In this document: in pieces, positions 1 through 10,140 of the stretch
Numbering within the stretch: the first letter of the stretch is position 1
Layout of the letters: every line of letters begins with the position of its first letter
Assembly (NCBI GenBank): GCA_023251155.1
Contig: JAHEZH010000033.1
Coordinates: 1-45,051 of the forward strand
Direction of reading: 5' to 3'
DNA: 45,051 nt
DNA from: Flammeovirgaceae bacterium
GTDB lineage: Bacteria > Bacteroidota > Bacteroidia > Cytophagales > Cyclobacteriaceae
Made by a program: the position numbers and the translations under genes
Notes under the pieces: generated by a model
Databases searched by the model: none
Told to the model about the DNA's origin: nothing
Seen by the model: only the letters and a program-made list of their open reading frames with translations

Positions 1-2532
<2,532 letters not shown>

Positions 2533-2547
2533 TAAACAAAATGGAAT

Positions 2548-2585
2548 AAAAAAAGGCTGGTTTGGAAACGAACCAGCCTTTTTTT
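2548..2585 (+). terminator. Rho-independent terminator after katG
   Basis: Perfect 13-bp stem (2550-2562 with 2571-2583; AAAAAGGCTGGTT and its complement) around an 8-base loop, with an A-run before and a T-run after. The symmetry means it could stop transcription from either side. Confidence 0.9.
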
Positions 2586-2655
2586 ATGAAAAATAGTTAT
2601 GCCCATCCTGTAAGTTTATGGCTGGCACATGCGACTTACTGTGTAAACCATTTGG

Positions 2656-3153
2656 ATGGAAAGAGAATTCATAGAGATGATCAACACCCACCGCGGGATA
2701 ATTTTCAAGGTCTGTCGTATGTACGATCGGGAAAACAGGTATCGCGATGATCTTTTCCAAGAAATCGTTTTGCAGCTGTGGAGGTCATTTCCCGGCTTTC
2801 GGGATGAAGCGTTACCGAGCACATGGATGTATCGCGTGGCGCTGAATACCGCGATTACTCACTTTCGAAAGCAGAAGAGAAAACCGGAGCAGCAGTCCCT
2901 ATCAGCAGCTGAACTTCGCATTTCAGACCCTTCGGCAGGGCAGGAAGATAATGGACAGGCAGCTCTTCTCAACCGGGCAATTGATCAGCTTACTTCCATT
3001 GAAAAAGCATTGATCATGCTGTACCTGGAGGAAAAGAACTATAACGAGATCAGTGAGATTATGGGAATCACGACTAACCATGTGGGCGTAAAGCTCAATC
3101 GGATAAAAACAAAATTGGAACAAAAAATAAACCCTAAGAAAAATGAATCTTGA
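2656..3153 (+). CDS. ECF-type RNA polymerase sigma factor
   Basis: Alternative sigma factor of 165 residues. Region 2 is recognisable around residues 10-75 (DDLFQEIVLQLWRSF, then PSTWMYRVALNTAITHFRK), and region 4 around 105-160 (LTSIEKALIMLYLEEKNYNEISEIMGITTNHVGVKLNRI), the helix-turn-helix that reads the -35 element. Basic C-terminal tail. It overlaps the next gene by 11 bases, so the two are probably translated together, and that membrane protein is a natural candidate for its sensor or inhibitor. The regulon is unknown. An alternative upstream start in another frame has no support. Confidence 0.93.
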   Translation: MEREFIEMINTHRGIIFKVCRMYDRENRYRDDLFQEIVLQLWRSFPGFRDEALPSTWMYRVALNTAITHFRKQKRKPEQQSLSAAELRISDPSAGQEDNGQAALLNRAIDQLTSIEKALIMLYLEEKNYNEISEIMGITTNHVGVKLNRIKTKLEQKINPKKNES

Positions 3154-3787
3154 AGAATTAAAAACCGCCTGGACAGCCTACGATCATCAGCTGAAAACTT
3201 CTCAGCAGATACAGGAGAAATTAATCACCAGTATGATCACCTCGCGCTCTGCCTCCCGTTTTTCAACGGTCAGGAAAAAGTATGTGCTGGGCATGAGCTG
3301 GATGGCACTTTGCTTATCCGCCGGGCTGGTGGTTATTGCCACCAATCCATTTGATTATCATTCTCTATTGCAGTTCGTACCCATAGCGTTGCATAGCCTG
3401 TGCCTTCTGATGTTGCTGATGGGCATGCTCAAAGGTTATCTCCGTTTGCAGACGATTACCATTGAAAAGGAAACACTGGATGCATCGTTAAGAAATATCA
3501 TTCACGAATATGAACGGCCACAACAGTTGATGAAGTATACACTGATTACGTTGTTGTTTACCGCAGTAGTACTTTTCCCGCTGTCATTTCTGCCCGCTCA
3601 CATTAGCCGTATGGGAATGGGTGTTGCCATTGCCGAGCGTTTGATACCCATTGCCCTATCCGCTTTGTTATTATTCGTGGCCTACAAACTGGGTGCTTTC
3701 CGCGAACGAAATGCACCACGCTTTAAAGAAGATCTCACCGAGCTGGAACAATTAAAAGCATTGTCAATGGAGCTGAGAGCTGATTAA
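3143..3787 (+). CDS. Membrane protein partnered with ECF sigma factor
   Basis: A 214-residue protein with a soluble N-terminus of about 45 residues (MNLEELKTAWTAYDHQLK) followed by about four hydrophobic segments, near residues 50-67, 72-92, 130-150 and 165-185, and a charged C-terminus. I do not recognise a named domain. The N-terminal 'LEELKTAW..Y...L' pattern followed by membrane spans is typical of small proteins encoded directly after ECF sigma factors in Bacteroidota. The ATG lies inside the sigma gene (11-base overlap), which points to coupled expression. A role as membrane anchor or anti-sigma factor is inferred from context only; no zinc-binding anti-sigma motif is visible. Confidence 0.8.
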   Translation: MNLEELKTAWTAYDHQLKTSQQIQEKLITSMITSRSASRFSTVRKKYVLGMSWMALCLSAGLVVIATNPFDYHSLLQFVPIALHSLCLLMLLMGMLKGYLRLQTITIEKETLDASLRNIIHEYERPQQLMKYTLITLLFTAVVLFPLSFLPAHISRMGMGVAIAERLIPIALSALLLFVAYKLGAFRERNAPRFKEDLTELEQLKALSMELRAD

Positions 3788-4115
3788 GTTTGCCGTCTTA
3801 CGTAATAAAGATTGTTTTGATCGGAAGTAATTGATCTCTTATGGTTAGATACTGAAAGGGTGATCTGTTGCGGGTTCACCCTTTTGTTTATCTCCTATCC
3901 GTTGTTAGTTACCGCAGTGAAATTCATTTCTTGAGGATAAAAAATGAATGAAGACTGTTTTTTTTTGAAAAGCCATTCAATTCCAGGTCACCAATCGGAT
4001 CCTGATCCTGCGACTTTTAAGTTCAATGCATTTTAGCCAGAGCCAAACTACCCAAAACGGGAAGGGCAGATTTAGTGTAGCTTTAGATACCTTTCACTCA
4101 AATTGAAGACAAAGT
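3788..4115. other. Intergenic region, 328 bases, mostly unassigned
   Basis: Apart from the terminator at 3855-3885, no gene is supported. A 30-codon ORF starts at 3944 but has no family resemblance. TACCTTTC just before the next gene (about 4088-4095) resembles a Bacteroidota -10 box with one mismatch and may drive the reductase. Confidence 0.5.
3855..3885 (+). terminator. Rho-independent terminator after sigma/membrane pair
   Basis: AAAGGGTGA at 3855-3863 pairs perfectly with TCACCCTTT at 3876-3884 around a 12-base loop, followed by TTTGTTT. It ends the two-gene sigma unit. Confidence 0.82.
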
Positions 4116-5036
4116 ATGCCCCATAAACTGTACATCATTGGTTCTGGTGCTATCGGTAAAGCACTCGCAGTGTTTCTAACGCATCAGCAAAGAGAGGTCG
4201 TGTTGATCCGGGGAAGTAGTGATGATGGTACCCATTACCAAGAGAAGATCGAACTTACCCTGAGTGATCATACCAACTTGGTGGCTGAAGTGGAGGTGGA
4301 TTCATTACGCAATCATCCGGTACTGGAGGGTGTTGTTATCCTGACCAACAAGTCGTTTGGAAATCAAAAACTAGCTTCTGCATTGAAAGGAAGACTCCAT
4401 GCTCCTCTGGTGATTTTGCAAAATGGTCTTGGTGTGGAACAACCTTTTATTGATAATGGATTTCAGGATGTTTATCGTTGCGTCCTTTTCGCAACAAGTC
4501 AAATTACAGATAATGGCAAGTTAAGATTTAAACCGGTTGCTGTTTCCCCTGTTGGAATAATAAAAGGTGATGAGCGTACATTAAATGCGGTTGTTAATTC
4601 GATCACTACGCCCGTATTTCAATTTCGTGCCGAACAGGATATTCAATTATTCATCTGGAAGAAGGCAATCGCTAACAGTGTATTCAATTCCATCTGCACT
4701 TTATTGGAAGTGGATAATGGAATTTTTCACAGGAATGAAGAAGCAATGCGATTAGCAAAACGAATTGTAAAGGAGTGTGTTGCTATTGCGCAGCAAAGCG
4801 GAGTTCAGCTTCAGGAGCAAGATGTTGTTGATAGTATTTTACTGATCAGTAATTCTTCAGATGGTCAACTGATCTCTACGTTACAAGACATTCGTAGTAA
4901 AAGAGAAACAGAAATTGATATGCTGAATTTTGAATTTGTAAGGATTGCCCAAAAATCAGGAAGAGCAGATCAGATTACAGAGACAAATTTGCTGGGTGAG
5001 TTGGTGAAAATCAAATCTGATTTAAATCGCAGATAA
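4116..5036 (+). CDS. Ketopantoate reductase family protein (ApbA/PanE-like)
   Basis: NAD(P)-dependent reductase of 306 residues, the usual length for 2-dehydropantoate 2-reductase, which makes D-pantoate for coenzyme A. The N-terminal Rossmann motif is IIGSGAIGKAL (residues 7-17), and QNGLGVE near residue 105 matches the family's substrate-side 'QNG' motif. The conserved Lys of 'WxKxxxN' is present in FIWKKAIANSVFN (about residues 181-193). The C-terminal helical domain follows. Many paralogues of this family are not the biosynthetic PanE, and no pantothenate gene is adjacent, so the substrate is uncertain. The gene looks more AT-rich than katG. Single-gene unit. Confidence 0.85.
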   Translation: MPHKLYIIGSGAIGKALAVFLTHQQREVVLIRGSSDDGTHYQEKIELTLSDHTNLVAEVEVDSLRNHPVLEGVVILTNKSFGNQKLASALKGRLHAPLVILQNGLGVEQPFIDNGFQDVYRCVLFATSQITDNGKLRFKPVAVSPVGIIKGDERTLNAVVNSITTPVFQFRAEQDIQLFIWKKAIANSVFNSICTLLEVDNGIFHRNEEAMRLAKRIVKECVAIAQQSGVQLQEQDVVDSILLISNSSDGQLISTLQDIRSKRETEIDMLNFEFVRIAQKSGRADQITETNLLGELVKIKSDLNRR

Positions 5037-5042
5037 CAACAA

Positions 5043-5240
5043 TCACGTCCACTTCACCCTGATATACTTATCATTCTTTTTAACGTGGGCGGAGATTACT
5101 CTCAGTATCGCTTTAAAAACATTTTCGCCAAACTTGAATCCTTGAAGTGTGTTTATCGGAACTGAGAGGCGGATAAATGTTCCCTGAAGGGGGTGAACTT
5201 CGATCGTTTGGTGCACTAAACTAACCTTCGCATAAACCTG
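5043..5240 (-). pseudogene. Fragment with OxyR-like C-terminal tail
   Basis: Reading the minus strand, an open stretch of 65 codons without a plausible start runs from an in-frame stop at 5241-5243 to the stop at 5043-5045. Its last 22 residues (ending KKNDKYIRVKWT) match the end of the intact OxyR in this window (ending KKNEKYIRVKWN) at about 16 positions, and DNA similarity is visible over about 70 bases (5046-5110 against 6170-6238). KVSLVHQ further upstream recalls EVSLAVHQ of OxyR, with an altered stretch between. I read it as the decayed 3' end of an oxyR duplicate. A chimeric remnant of another gene is possible. Confidence 0.6.
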
Positions 5241-5363
5241 TTACAATAAATCGCAACCATTCAAAGAAAGCGGACATTGAAAGTTAATGCAAGTGTTTTT
5301 ACTTTATGTTTAATTGTTTTAAAGGTGCTTGCTTTGAAATATTACGTGTCAATTTTCAGATTC

Positions 5364-6122
5364 ATGCTCCGGGTTGAGCTGATGTTAGTAACGATTATCT
5401 CTTCCTCCACCTTTGCCCAATCAATAGATTCTATAAAGCAGACTACAGCCTCTGAAGAACTTGGCGACCGGCTCACTCTACTAATTTACAATCGCACCAT
5501 CCGAAGTACAAATGGTGCTTATCGGATGGATCAAAGTATTGTACCTAATATAAAACTAAATAACTGGCTAAAAGTTGAGCTAGGCTTTCGCCTCGGAGAG
5601 ACGGTCACGCAGCATCACGCGTATAGTCATTATAAACTTGAACTTCAATCAAAGCGATTTTGGAAAACAGCTCGCATAATTGCCAGACTATCGGATAATA
5701 TTGTCAGGTACAAATTACCAGTTTTTACAAAAAGTAATTACTTGCTTGTGGCTGAAGGTCAACATCCTTTTGCTCGGTCCTTCACTGCTTTATTTGCTTA
5801 TGGATATGTGCTTACGTGGCAACAAAATAATTTGCTTGAGTCAACTCCAATCCGAAAAGGTAAAAGAGATTTTTATAGTACCTATAAACTGGGAATACGT
5901 TATTCATTAAAAGATAAAGGAACCGTTGAAGCACTTTGGGGAGCTTACGATGTGTTTAATCCATACTTACTTTCTGAACCATTTACTCAACTCTCCTTCG
6001 ACTATCGTTTTCTTAAACGTGTTTCTCTTTATTCCTATTATCGATACCAGTTCAATAGGAGAAGAATCGATGTGCCCTTGAATGCATTCTATACAGTTGG
6101 CCTCAAATTTCATCTGTTATAA
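5364..6122 (+). CDS. DUF2490-like outer-membrane beta-barrel protein
   Basis: A secreted protein of about 252 residues. A short hydrophobic signal peptide ends near TFAQS, followed by alternating amphipathic strands rich in aromatic residues (RYSLKDKGTVEALWGAYDVF; FDYRFLKRVSLYSYYRYQF) and a C-terminal strand ending in a hydrophobic Leu pair, all typical of small outer-membrane barrels. The N-terminal 'RLTLLIYNRT' and 'WLKVELGFRLGE' fit the DUF2490 pattern, which has no known function. The frame is open back to a TTG at 5277; I prefer the ATG at 5364 (or 5382) because it places the signal peptide at the N-terminus. It lies between the oxyR-tail fragment and intact oxyR. AT-rich compared with its neighbours. 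Confidence 0.7.
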   Translation: MLRVELMLVTIISSSTFAQSIDSIKQTTASEELGDRLTLLIYNRTIRSTNGAYRMDQSIVPNIKLNNWLKVELGFRLGETVTQHHAYSHYKLELQSKRFWKTARIIARLSDNIVRYKLPVFTKSNYLLVAEGQHPFARSFTALFAYGYVLTWQQNNLLESTPIRKGKRDFYSTYKLGIRYSLKDKGTVEALWGAYDVFNPYLLSEPFTQLSFDYRFLKRVSLYSYYRYQFNRRRIDVPLNAFYTVGLKFHLL

Positions 6123-6167
6123 TCGGAGGCAGGAACACGGTTTATCGCAGCTGGTAATTTTTTATGG

Positions 6168-7088
6168 TCAATTCCACTTTACCCTGATGTATTTTTCATT
6201 CTTCTTAAAATGAGCAGGGATTGCTTTTAAAATGGCTTGCTGAAGTTTGGTCAGCAATGCTTCTTTTACAAAACCCTGATGTACGGCCAGGCTCACCTCG
6301 CGTACTGGCTCGGGTGCAATGAAGTGCTTCACATGTTTACTTTTGGTATTGGCGGCCAGCTCAGGGATAAGCGTATAACCGTAATTGTTGTCCACCATGG
6401 CTTTCAGTGTTTCAAACGAGCCGCTTTGGTAATTGAGTTGATTGTTTGATTTCTTTCCTTTGGTTGAGCAGAGATTAAGCGCCTGGCTACGGAAGCAATG
6501 TCCTTCTTCCAGCAAAAGCATGTTATCTTGTGTGAGCGATTTGATGCTTACTTTTTCCTGCTCAAAGTATTTCAGATTTTCAGACGTGTATAATAGAATG
6601 GGCTCATAGAACACCGGTATTTCACGGATCTCTTTATCTTCCACGGGTGTCACCAGAATCGCCACATCCAGCCGATCTGTTTTCAATTGACGGATAAGGT
6701 CCTCGGTTTGCAACTCCGTGACGGTAAACGAAATACCCGGATGTTTTTCAAGAAAGCTGTTGAGAAACCGGGGGAGCAAGTAAGGGGCAAGCGTTGGAAT
6801 GACGCCCAGGCGAAACGTTCCTTCGATGGTATCCTTCTCATTGCGAATGAATTCCTTCAGGTTCTTTACTTCCTGCAATATCTGTCGTGCCCGCGATATC
6901 ACCGTCTCACCGGAGGCGGTTGGCTTTAAAGGAAGGCTCTTGTCAAAGATTTTTACACCCAGCTCTTCTTCCAGTTTCTTCACCATCATGCTCAGTGTGG
7001 GTTGCGTCACATGGCAATGTTCGGCAGCTTTGACATGGTTGCGGTGGATATCCAACGCTACTATATATTCCAATTGTTGTAAGTTCAT
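6168..7088 (-). CDS. oxyR: Hydrogen-peroxide-sensing LysR regulator OxyR
   Basis: LysR-family regulator of 306 residues. Residues 1-60 form the winged helix-turn-helix (HVKAAEHCHVTQPTLSMMVKKLEEELGVKIFDK). The effector domain carries the redox pair Cys198 and Cys207 in EEGHCFRSQALNLC, at almost the same positions as Cys199 and Cys208 of E. coli OxyR, so a peroxide-driven disulfide switch is well supported. Divergent from ahpC with 127 bases between the start codons, and that gap holds a near-perfect 15+15 base inverted repeat. It probably represses or auto-regulates itself and activates ahpCD, and perhaps katG. Other cysteines such as Cys25 in the HTH are not known sensors. Confidence 0.95.
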   Translation of the reverse strand: MNLQQLEYIVALDIHRNHVKAAEHCHVTQPTLSMMVKKLEEELGVKIFDKSLPLKPTASGETVISRARQILQEVKNLKEFIRNEKDTIEGTFRLGVIPTLAPYLLPRFLNSFLEKHPGISFTVTELQTEDLIRQLKTDRLDVAILVTPVEDKEIREIPVFYEPILLYTSENLKYFEQEKVSIKSLTQDNMLLLEEGHCFRSQALNLCSTKGKKSNNQLNYQSGSFETLKAMVDNNYGYTLIPELAANTKSKHVKHFIAPEPVREVSLAVHQGFVKEALLTKLQQAILKAIPAHFKKNEKYIRVKWN

Positions 7089-7117
7089 TCGATTGTAATT
7101 CAGATTAAAACGATGTA

Positions 7118-7162
7118 ATAAATCATATCAATGAGCACATAGCAATTATTGATATGGTTTAT
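7118..7162. promoter_or_regulatory. Candidate OxyR operator between oxyR and ahpC
   Basis: Arms ATAAATCATATCAAT (7118-7132) and ATTGATATGGTTTAT (7148-7162) are complementary at 14 of 15 positions, separated by 15 bases. The 45-bp span and dyad symmetry fit binding of a LysR-type tetramer, and it sits between divergent oxyR and ahpC. The arms are not the E. coli ATAG/CTAT consensus, so assignment to OxyR rests on position and symmetry. Confidence 0.7.
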
Positions 7163-7176
7163 AATCCATGCAAATG

Positions 7177-7184
7177 TATTTTTG
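7177..7184 (+). promoter_or_regulatory. ahpC -10 box
   Basis: TATTTTTG matches the Bacteroidota -10 consensus TAnnTTTG and lies 31 bases before the ahpC start and 15 bases after the OxyR-operator candidate. No clear TTTG -33 box is present, which fits an activator-dependent promoter. Confidence 0.6.
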
Positions 7185-7215
7185 CCGCATTCACTAACAA
7201 AATTTTTTAACCACT

Positions 7216-7773
7216 ATGTCAAAAGGATTATTATCAATTGGTCAGCCCTTCCCGGCCTTCAAAAAGACGGCAGTTGTTTCCCTTGAAAAAGGAAAGGAAT
7301 TTTTCGATATCACTTCAGAGGAGTTAGTCAATGACGAAGAGCGCTGGACTGTCATGTTCTGGTGGCCAAAGGATTTCACGTTTGTGTGCCCTACTGAAAT
7401 TGCCGAATTCAATAAGAACTACGGTGAATTCCGCGATCGTAATGCCAACCTGATCGGTGCATCTACTGATTCGGAGTTTGTTCACCTGGCCTGGAGAAAC
7501 AACCACGCTGACCTGAAAGACCTGAAGTTCCCCATGTTGGCAGATACTTCCAAATCATTGGCCGAAGATCTTGGTATTTTGGAAGCCAATGAAAAGGTGG
7601 CTTACCGTGCTACTTTTATCATCGATCCACAAGGTATCGTACGTTGGGTAAGTATCTACGACTTGAACGTTGGCCGTAACGTGAAAGAAGTAGTGCGCGT
7701 ACTGGATGCATTGCAGACCGATGAGCTTTGCCCTTGTAACTGGGAAAAAGGAAAAGAAACCATCAAAGCGTAA
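7216..7773 (+). CDS. ahpC: Alkyl hydroperoxide reductase AhpC (peroxiredoxin)
   Basis: Peroxiredoxin of 185 residues that reduces hydrogen peroxide and organic hydroperoxides. The peroxidatic Cys58 lies in FTFVCPTE. Near the C-terminus, Cys172 and Cys174 in the motif CPCNW correspond to Cys174 and Cys176 of the mycobacterial AhpC type, which is recycled by AhpD rather than by AhpF. The next gene is indeed an AhpD-like protein, 7 bases downstream. Cytoplasmic, with no signal peptide. Expression is probably driven by OxyR from the shared intergenic operator. Confidence 0.97.
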   Translation: MSKGLLSIGQPFPAFKKTAVVSLEKGKEFFDITSEELVNDEERWTVMFWWPKDFTFVCPTEIAEFNKNYGEFRDRNANLIGASTDSEFVHLAWRNNHADLKDLKFPMLADTSKSLAEDLGILEANEKVAYRATFIIDPQGIVRWVSIYDLNVGRNVKEVVRVLDALQTDELCPCNWEKGKETIKA

Positions 7774-7780
7774 TTAGTTG

Positions 7781-8377
7781 ATGGAGACCACAACCGTGAC
7801 CTATTCAGAAAGCACACAGGAATTTCTGGACTTTCTGAAACTGGATAAAGAATATAAAAGTGAAGCACTTGATTTGCTGGAAGAAGGAAAGTCGCGCTAC
7901 GTGACGGACCTGAAACTGAACTTCAAGAATTCGTTTGAGAGCGAATACCTGAACAAGAAAGAGATTGCCTTGTTAGGTGTAGCACTTGCGGTGAATTCCA
8001 ACCATGCTATCCTGCGCACGTTCTTCAGCGAAAATGCATTGCAGGAAGGGGCTACGGCAGCAGAGATTGCAGAGGCAGTAGGGTGTGCATCGTTGCTCAG
8101 CGCGAACAATGTGTTTTATCGCTTCCGTCACTTCATGAACAAAGAGAAGTACAACGAAATACCCGCACGCATCAAGATGAACATCATGGGCCGACCGGTA
8201 AATGGCAAGGAGTTCTTTGAACTGATGAGCCTGGCGGTGAGTGCAGTCAATGGCTGTGAGATGTGTGTGAAGGCACATGAACATTCATTGATCGAGCTGG
8301 GTAGCAAAGAAGAACGCATTTTTGAATCGGTTCGCCTTGCTTCAGTAATTGTAAGCTTATCGAAAGTAATTTATTAG
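7781..8377 (+). CDS. ahpD: AhpD-like alkylhydroperoxidase
   Basis: Carboxymuconolactone-decarboxylase/AhpD family protein of 198 residues, expected to reduce the AhpC disulfide through its own CxxC pair. The active-site segment FELMSLAVSAVNGCEMCVKAH gives Glu147, Cys159, Cys162 and His166, with the same spacing as Glu118, Cys130, Cys133 and His137 of the M. tuberculosis enzyme. The histidine between the cysteines there (His132) is Met161 here, so the proton relay must differ. ATG at 7781 is preferred to the TTG one codon earlier. It forms a two-gene operon with ahpC (7-base gap) and ends at the hairpin at 8409-8434. Confidence 0.92.
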   Translation: METTTVTYSESTQEFLDFLKLDKEYKSEALDLLEEGKSRYVTDLKLNFKNSFESEYLNKKEIALLGVALAVNSNHAILRTFFSENALQEGATAAEIAEAVGCASLLSANNVFYRFRHFMNKEKYNEIPARIKMNIMGRPVNGKEFFELMSLAVSAVNGCEMCVKAHEHSLIELGSKEERIFESVRLASVIVSLSKVIY

Positions 8378-8407
8378 TGTTTGTTTGTTTAGAAGTTTAA
8401 GTGTTTG

Positions 8408-8439
8408 AAGGGCGGGCTCGTAAGGGCTCGCCTTTTTTT
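8408..8439 (+). terminator. Terminator after ahpCD
   Basis: A nine-base stem (8409-8417 with 8426-8434, including G-T pairs) with an 8-base loop, followed by a run of seven T. It closes the ahpC-ahpD unit. Confidence 0.75.
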
Positions 8440-8442
8440 ATG

Positions 8443-8516
8443 AACTGCAGAGATCACAGAGATGCGCAGAGTAATATTTCAATTAATCCTTTGCGTTCTC
8501 TGTTCTCTTTGCGGTT
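8443..8516. repeat. Imperfect inverted repeat, REP/MITE-like
   Basis: The left arm (8443-8471, AACTGCAGAGATCACAGAG...) and right arm (8489-8516, ...CTCTTTGCGGTT) are imperfect reverse complements separated by 17 AT-rich bases. The purine-rich 'CAGAGA' modules repeat within each arm. Similar CACAGAGA/TCTCTGTG elements occur between genes in many bacteria (from memory). It lies between the ahpCD terminator and a broken permease gene. Confidence 0.55.
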
Positions 8517-8639
8517 AACAGATCGTTCACATCCGGACGTACTATTCCGAAGTCGAACGAGTGGTTGATATGATTGTTGCTAAATTGATGTGAATTCATC
8601 TTTTTATTCACTGGCATATTTATTGGCCATCAACCCAGC

Positions 8640-9716
8640 ATGATCCGAAACTACCTGCTCATTACTGTTCGCAACATGATGAAGAACAAAGTCTTCATCC
8701 TCATCAATGTACTTGGTCTTGGGGTGGCACTGGCTGTTTGTATTGTTGGTTTCCTGGCGTACGAGTATGATGCCACGTTTGATGCTGTTCATCAGAACAG
8801 AGAAACGATTTACCGCGTAAGCGCGGTACGCCAGTTTGAAAATTCATTGACCCATTTTGGTTATGCTCCGCTTCCGCTGGGAGAGATAACCGCCAGCACG
8901 ATTTCGGATATTAGTGCTTCTTCACGCTACGTACACTCGGGTGCTAACTTCAAGCGTAAGGAGGACTTGTTCCCCTCTCAGCTGGTGTATGTGGATGTGG
9001 ATTTTCTTTCTATGTTCTCTTTTGATTTTATAGTCGGGAATGCTTCTGCATTGAAAGACAAAAGCCATGTCGTTATCAGTGAAAAGATGGCGGTGCGCTT
9101 GTTTGGAACACCAGCGGCAGCTATGGGCCGGCAGCTTACTCAGGTATATAGTACGGAACTGAAAGAGGTAAAAATAGCTGCGGTGATAAAAGATCCCGTT
9201 GCCAACTCCAGCTTTTACCGTAGTGAAGGTACTGCCTTTATGAACTTTGAGAATTATAAAGACGAGTTTGACTCACCTGAACAAGACTGGCGGAGTGAGA
9301 CCACCTTATTCGTACAGATAGACGATGCTTCGCGTGTTGCGGCAGTACACCGGCAACTGCAAACGTATGTCGCTAACAATAATAAAGTGCGCGAAGATTT
9401 CCAGGTGAAAGAGTATGCCCTTGAACCGTTCACTTCCATGGCCCATCACGATCGTACTAGCCAGGTGAAAGCAGCTACCTGGGCAGCACCCCCGTTGTCG
9501 GCTATCATCGGTTCATTCATCATGGGTATGATGATCGTGCTGATTGCCTGCTTCAATCTGACCAACACGGCTATTGCGATTTCTTCACGAAGACTAAAAG
9601 AAATTGGCATTCGTAAAGTGATGGGGAGCAAGCGAGTGGAGCTGATTATACAGTTTATCGGAGAGACCACCTGCATTTGTTTTCTATCCTTGTTAGTGGG
9701 TGTGGCCCCCAGATGA
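8640..9716 (+). pseudogene. Truncated FtsX-like/MacB-type ABC permease
   Basis: The 358 residues cover only the N-terminal part of a family normally about 780-800 residues long. The start MIRNYLLITVRNMMKNKVFILINVLGLGVALAVC is the first membrane segment, followed by a MacB-type periplasmic domain (about 50-270) and the beginning of the FtsX core (about 285-355, with RRLKEIGIRKVMGSK). The frame stops at VGVAPR in the middle of a membrane segment, and no continuation is found in other frames before the repeat-rich stretch that follows. I therefore read it as a decayed remnant created by deletion. No ATPase partner is adjacent. Confidence 0.85.
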
Positions 9717-10125
9717 TTTTGTCCATGGTAAGTTTGTGGGTTTGTATTAGCTAAAAAAAATGATAGGAAAGATCGGAGTTATTTTTCAATAAATGACTTG
9801 GTGTTCTACAGGTTCCTTTAATTCTGATCATTCTGATTTTTTCATGCTTCAGTATTTCATTAGTCAGGAGGGGGCGAACAGGATGTTTCCAATGTGGAGT
9901 GTTAAGTGAAACCATAAGTTCTATCGGGACCAATTCAAGCGGAGTAGATGATTAAACCTTAATCTTGAGAGGTGCTCCGTTGCGACCGGCGTAAGGCAGC
10001 ACTATGCCAGATTGCTCATTGGAGGAGGGGGTGGGAGTGATGTAGTGGGTAGTTGGCTCCTTCAGGAGCTTCCTGTTTGTAGATGGTAAGGTGGTTATGT
10101 CTCCCGCTCCGTAGGAGCGACCTGA
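9717..10125. other. Gene-free decayed stretch with REP-like hairpins
   Basis: No coding sequence is supported. The first part follows the broken permease, and the rest holds GC-rich palindromic modules. GGTGCTCCG near 9971-9979 may be a third degenerate copy of the hairpins described at 10055-10140. Confidence 0.55.
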
Positions 10126-10140
10126 TTACCGGGTGGTAGG
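10055..10140. repeat. Pair of REP-like hairpin modules
   Basis: Two related units. GCTCC-TTCA-GGAGC (10056-10069) is followed by TTCCTGTTTGTAG, and GCTCC-GTA-GGAGC (10106-10118) is followed by GACCTGATTACC. The shared pattern is a GCTCC/GGAGC stem, then an 'nCCTG' tail and a TAG-containing end. This resembles GCTCCnnnGGAGCnnCCTGTTTGTAG elements scattered in Bacteroidota genomes (from memory), some of which are associated with REP-type transposases. No such transposase is in the window. Confidence 0.6.

Noticed and set aside
2617-2640. Sigma-54 type promoter (TGGCAC ... TTAC) before the first sigma gene
   Set aside because: The spacing and the -12 element do not fit, and sigma-54 use is not otherwise suggested here.
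3944-4036. 30-codon ORF starting MNEDCF in the gap after the first sigma pair
   Set aside because: Short, no signal or motif, and the T-run inside it is typical of non-coding DNA.
9751-9933. 60-codon minus-strand frame after the truncated permease
   Set aside because: No start context and no recognisable motif; it lies in decayed DNA.
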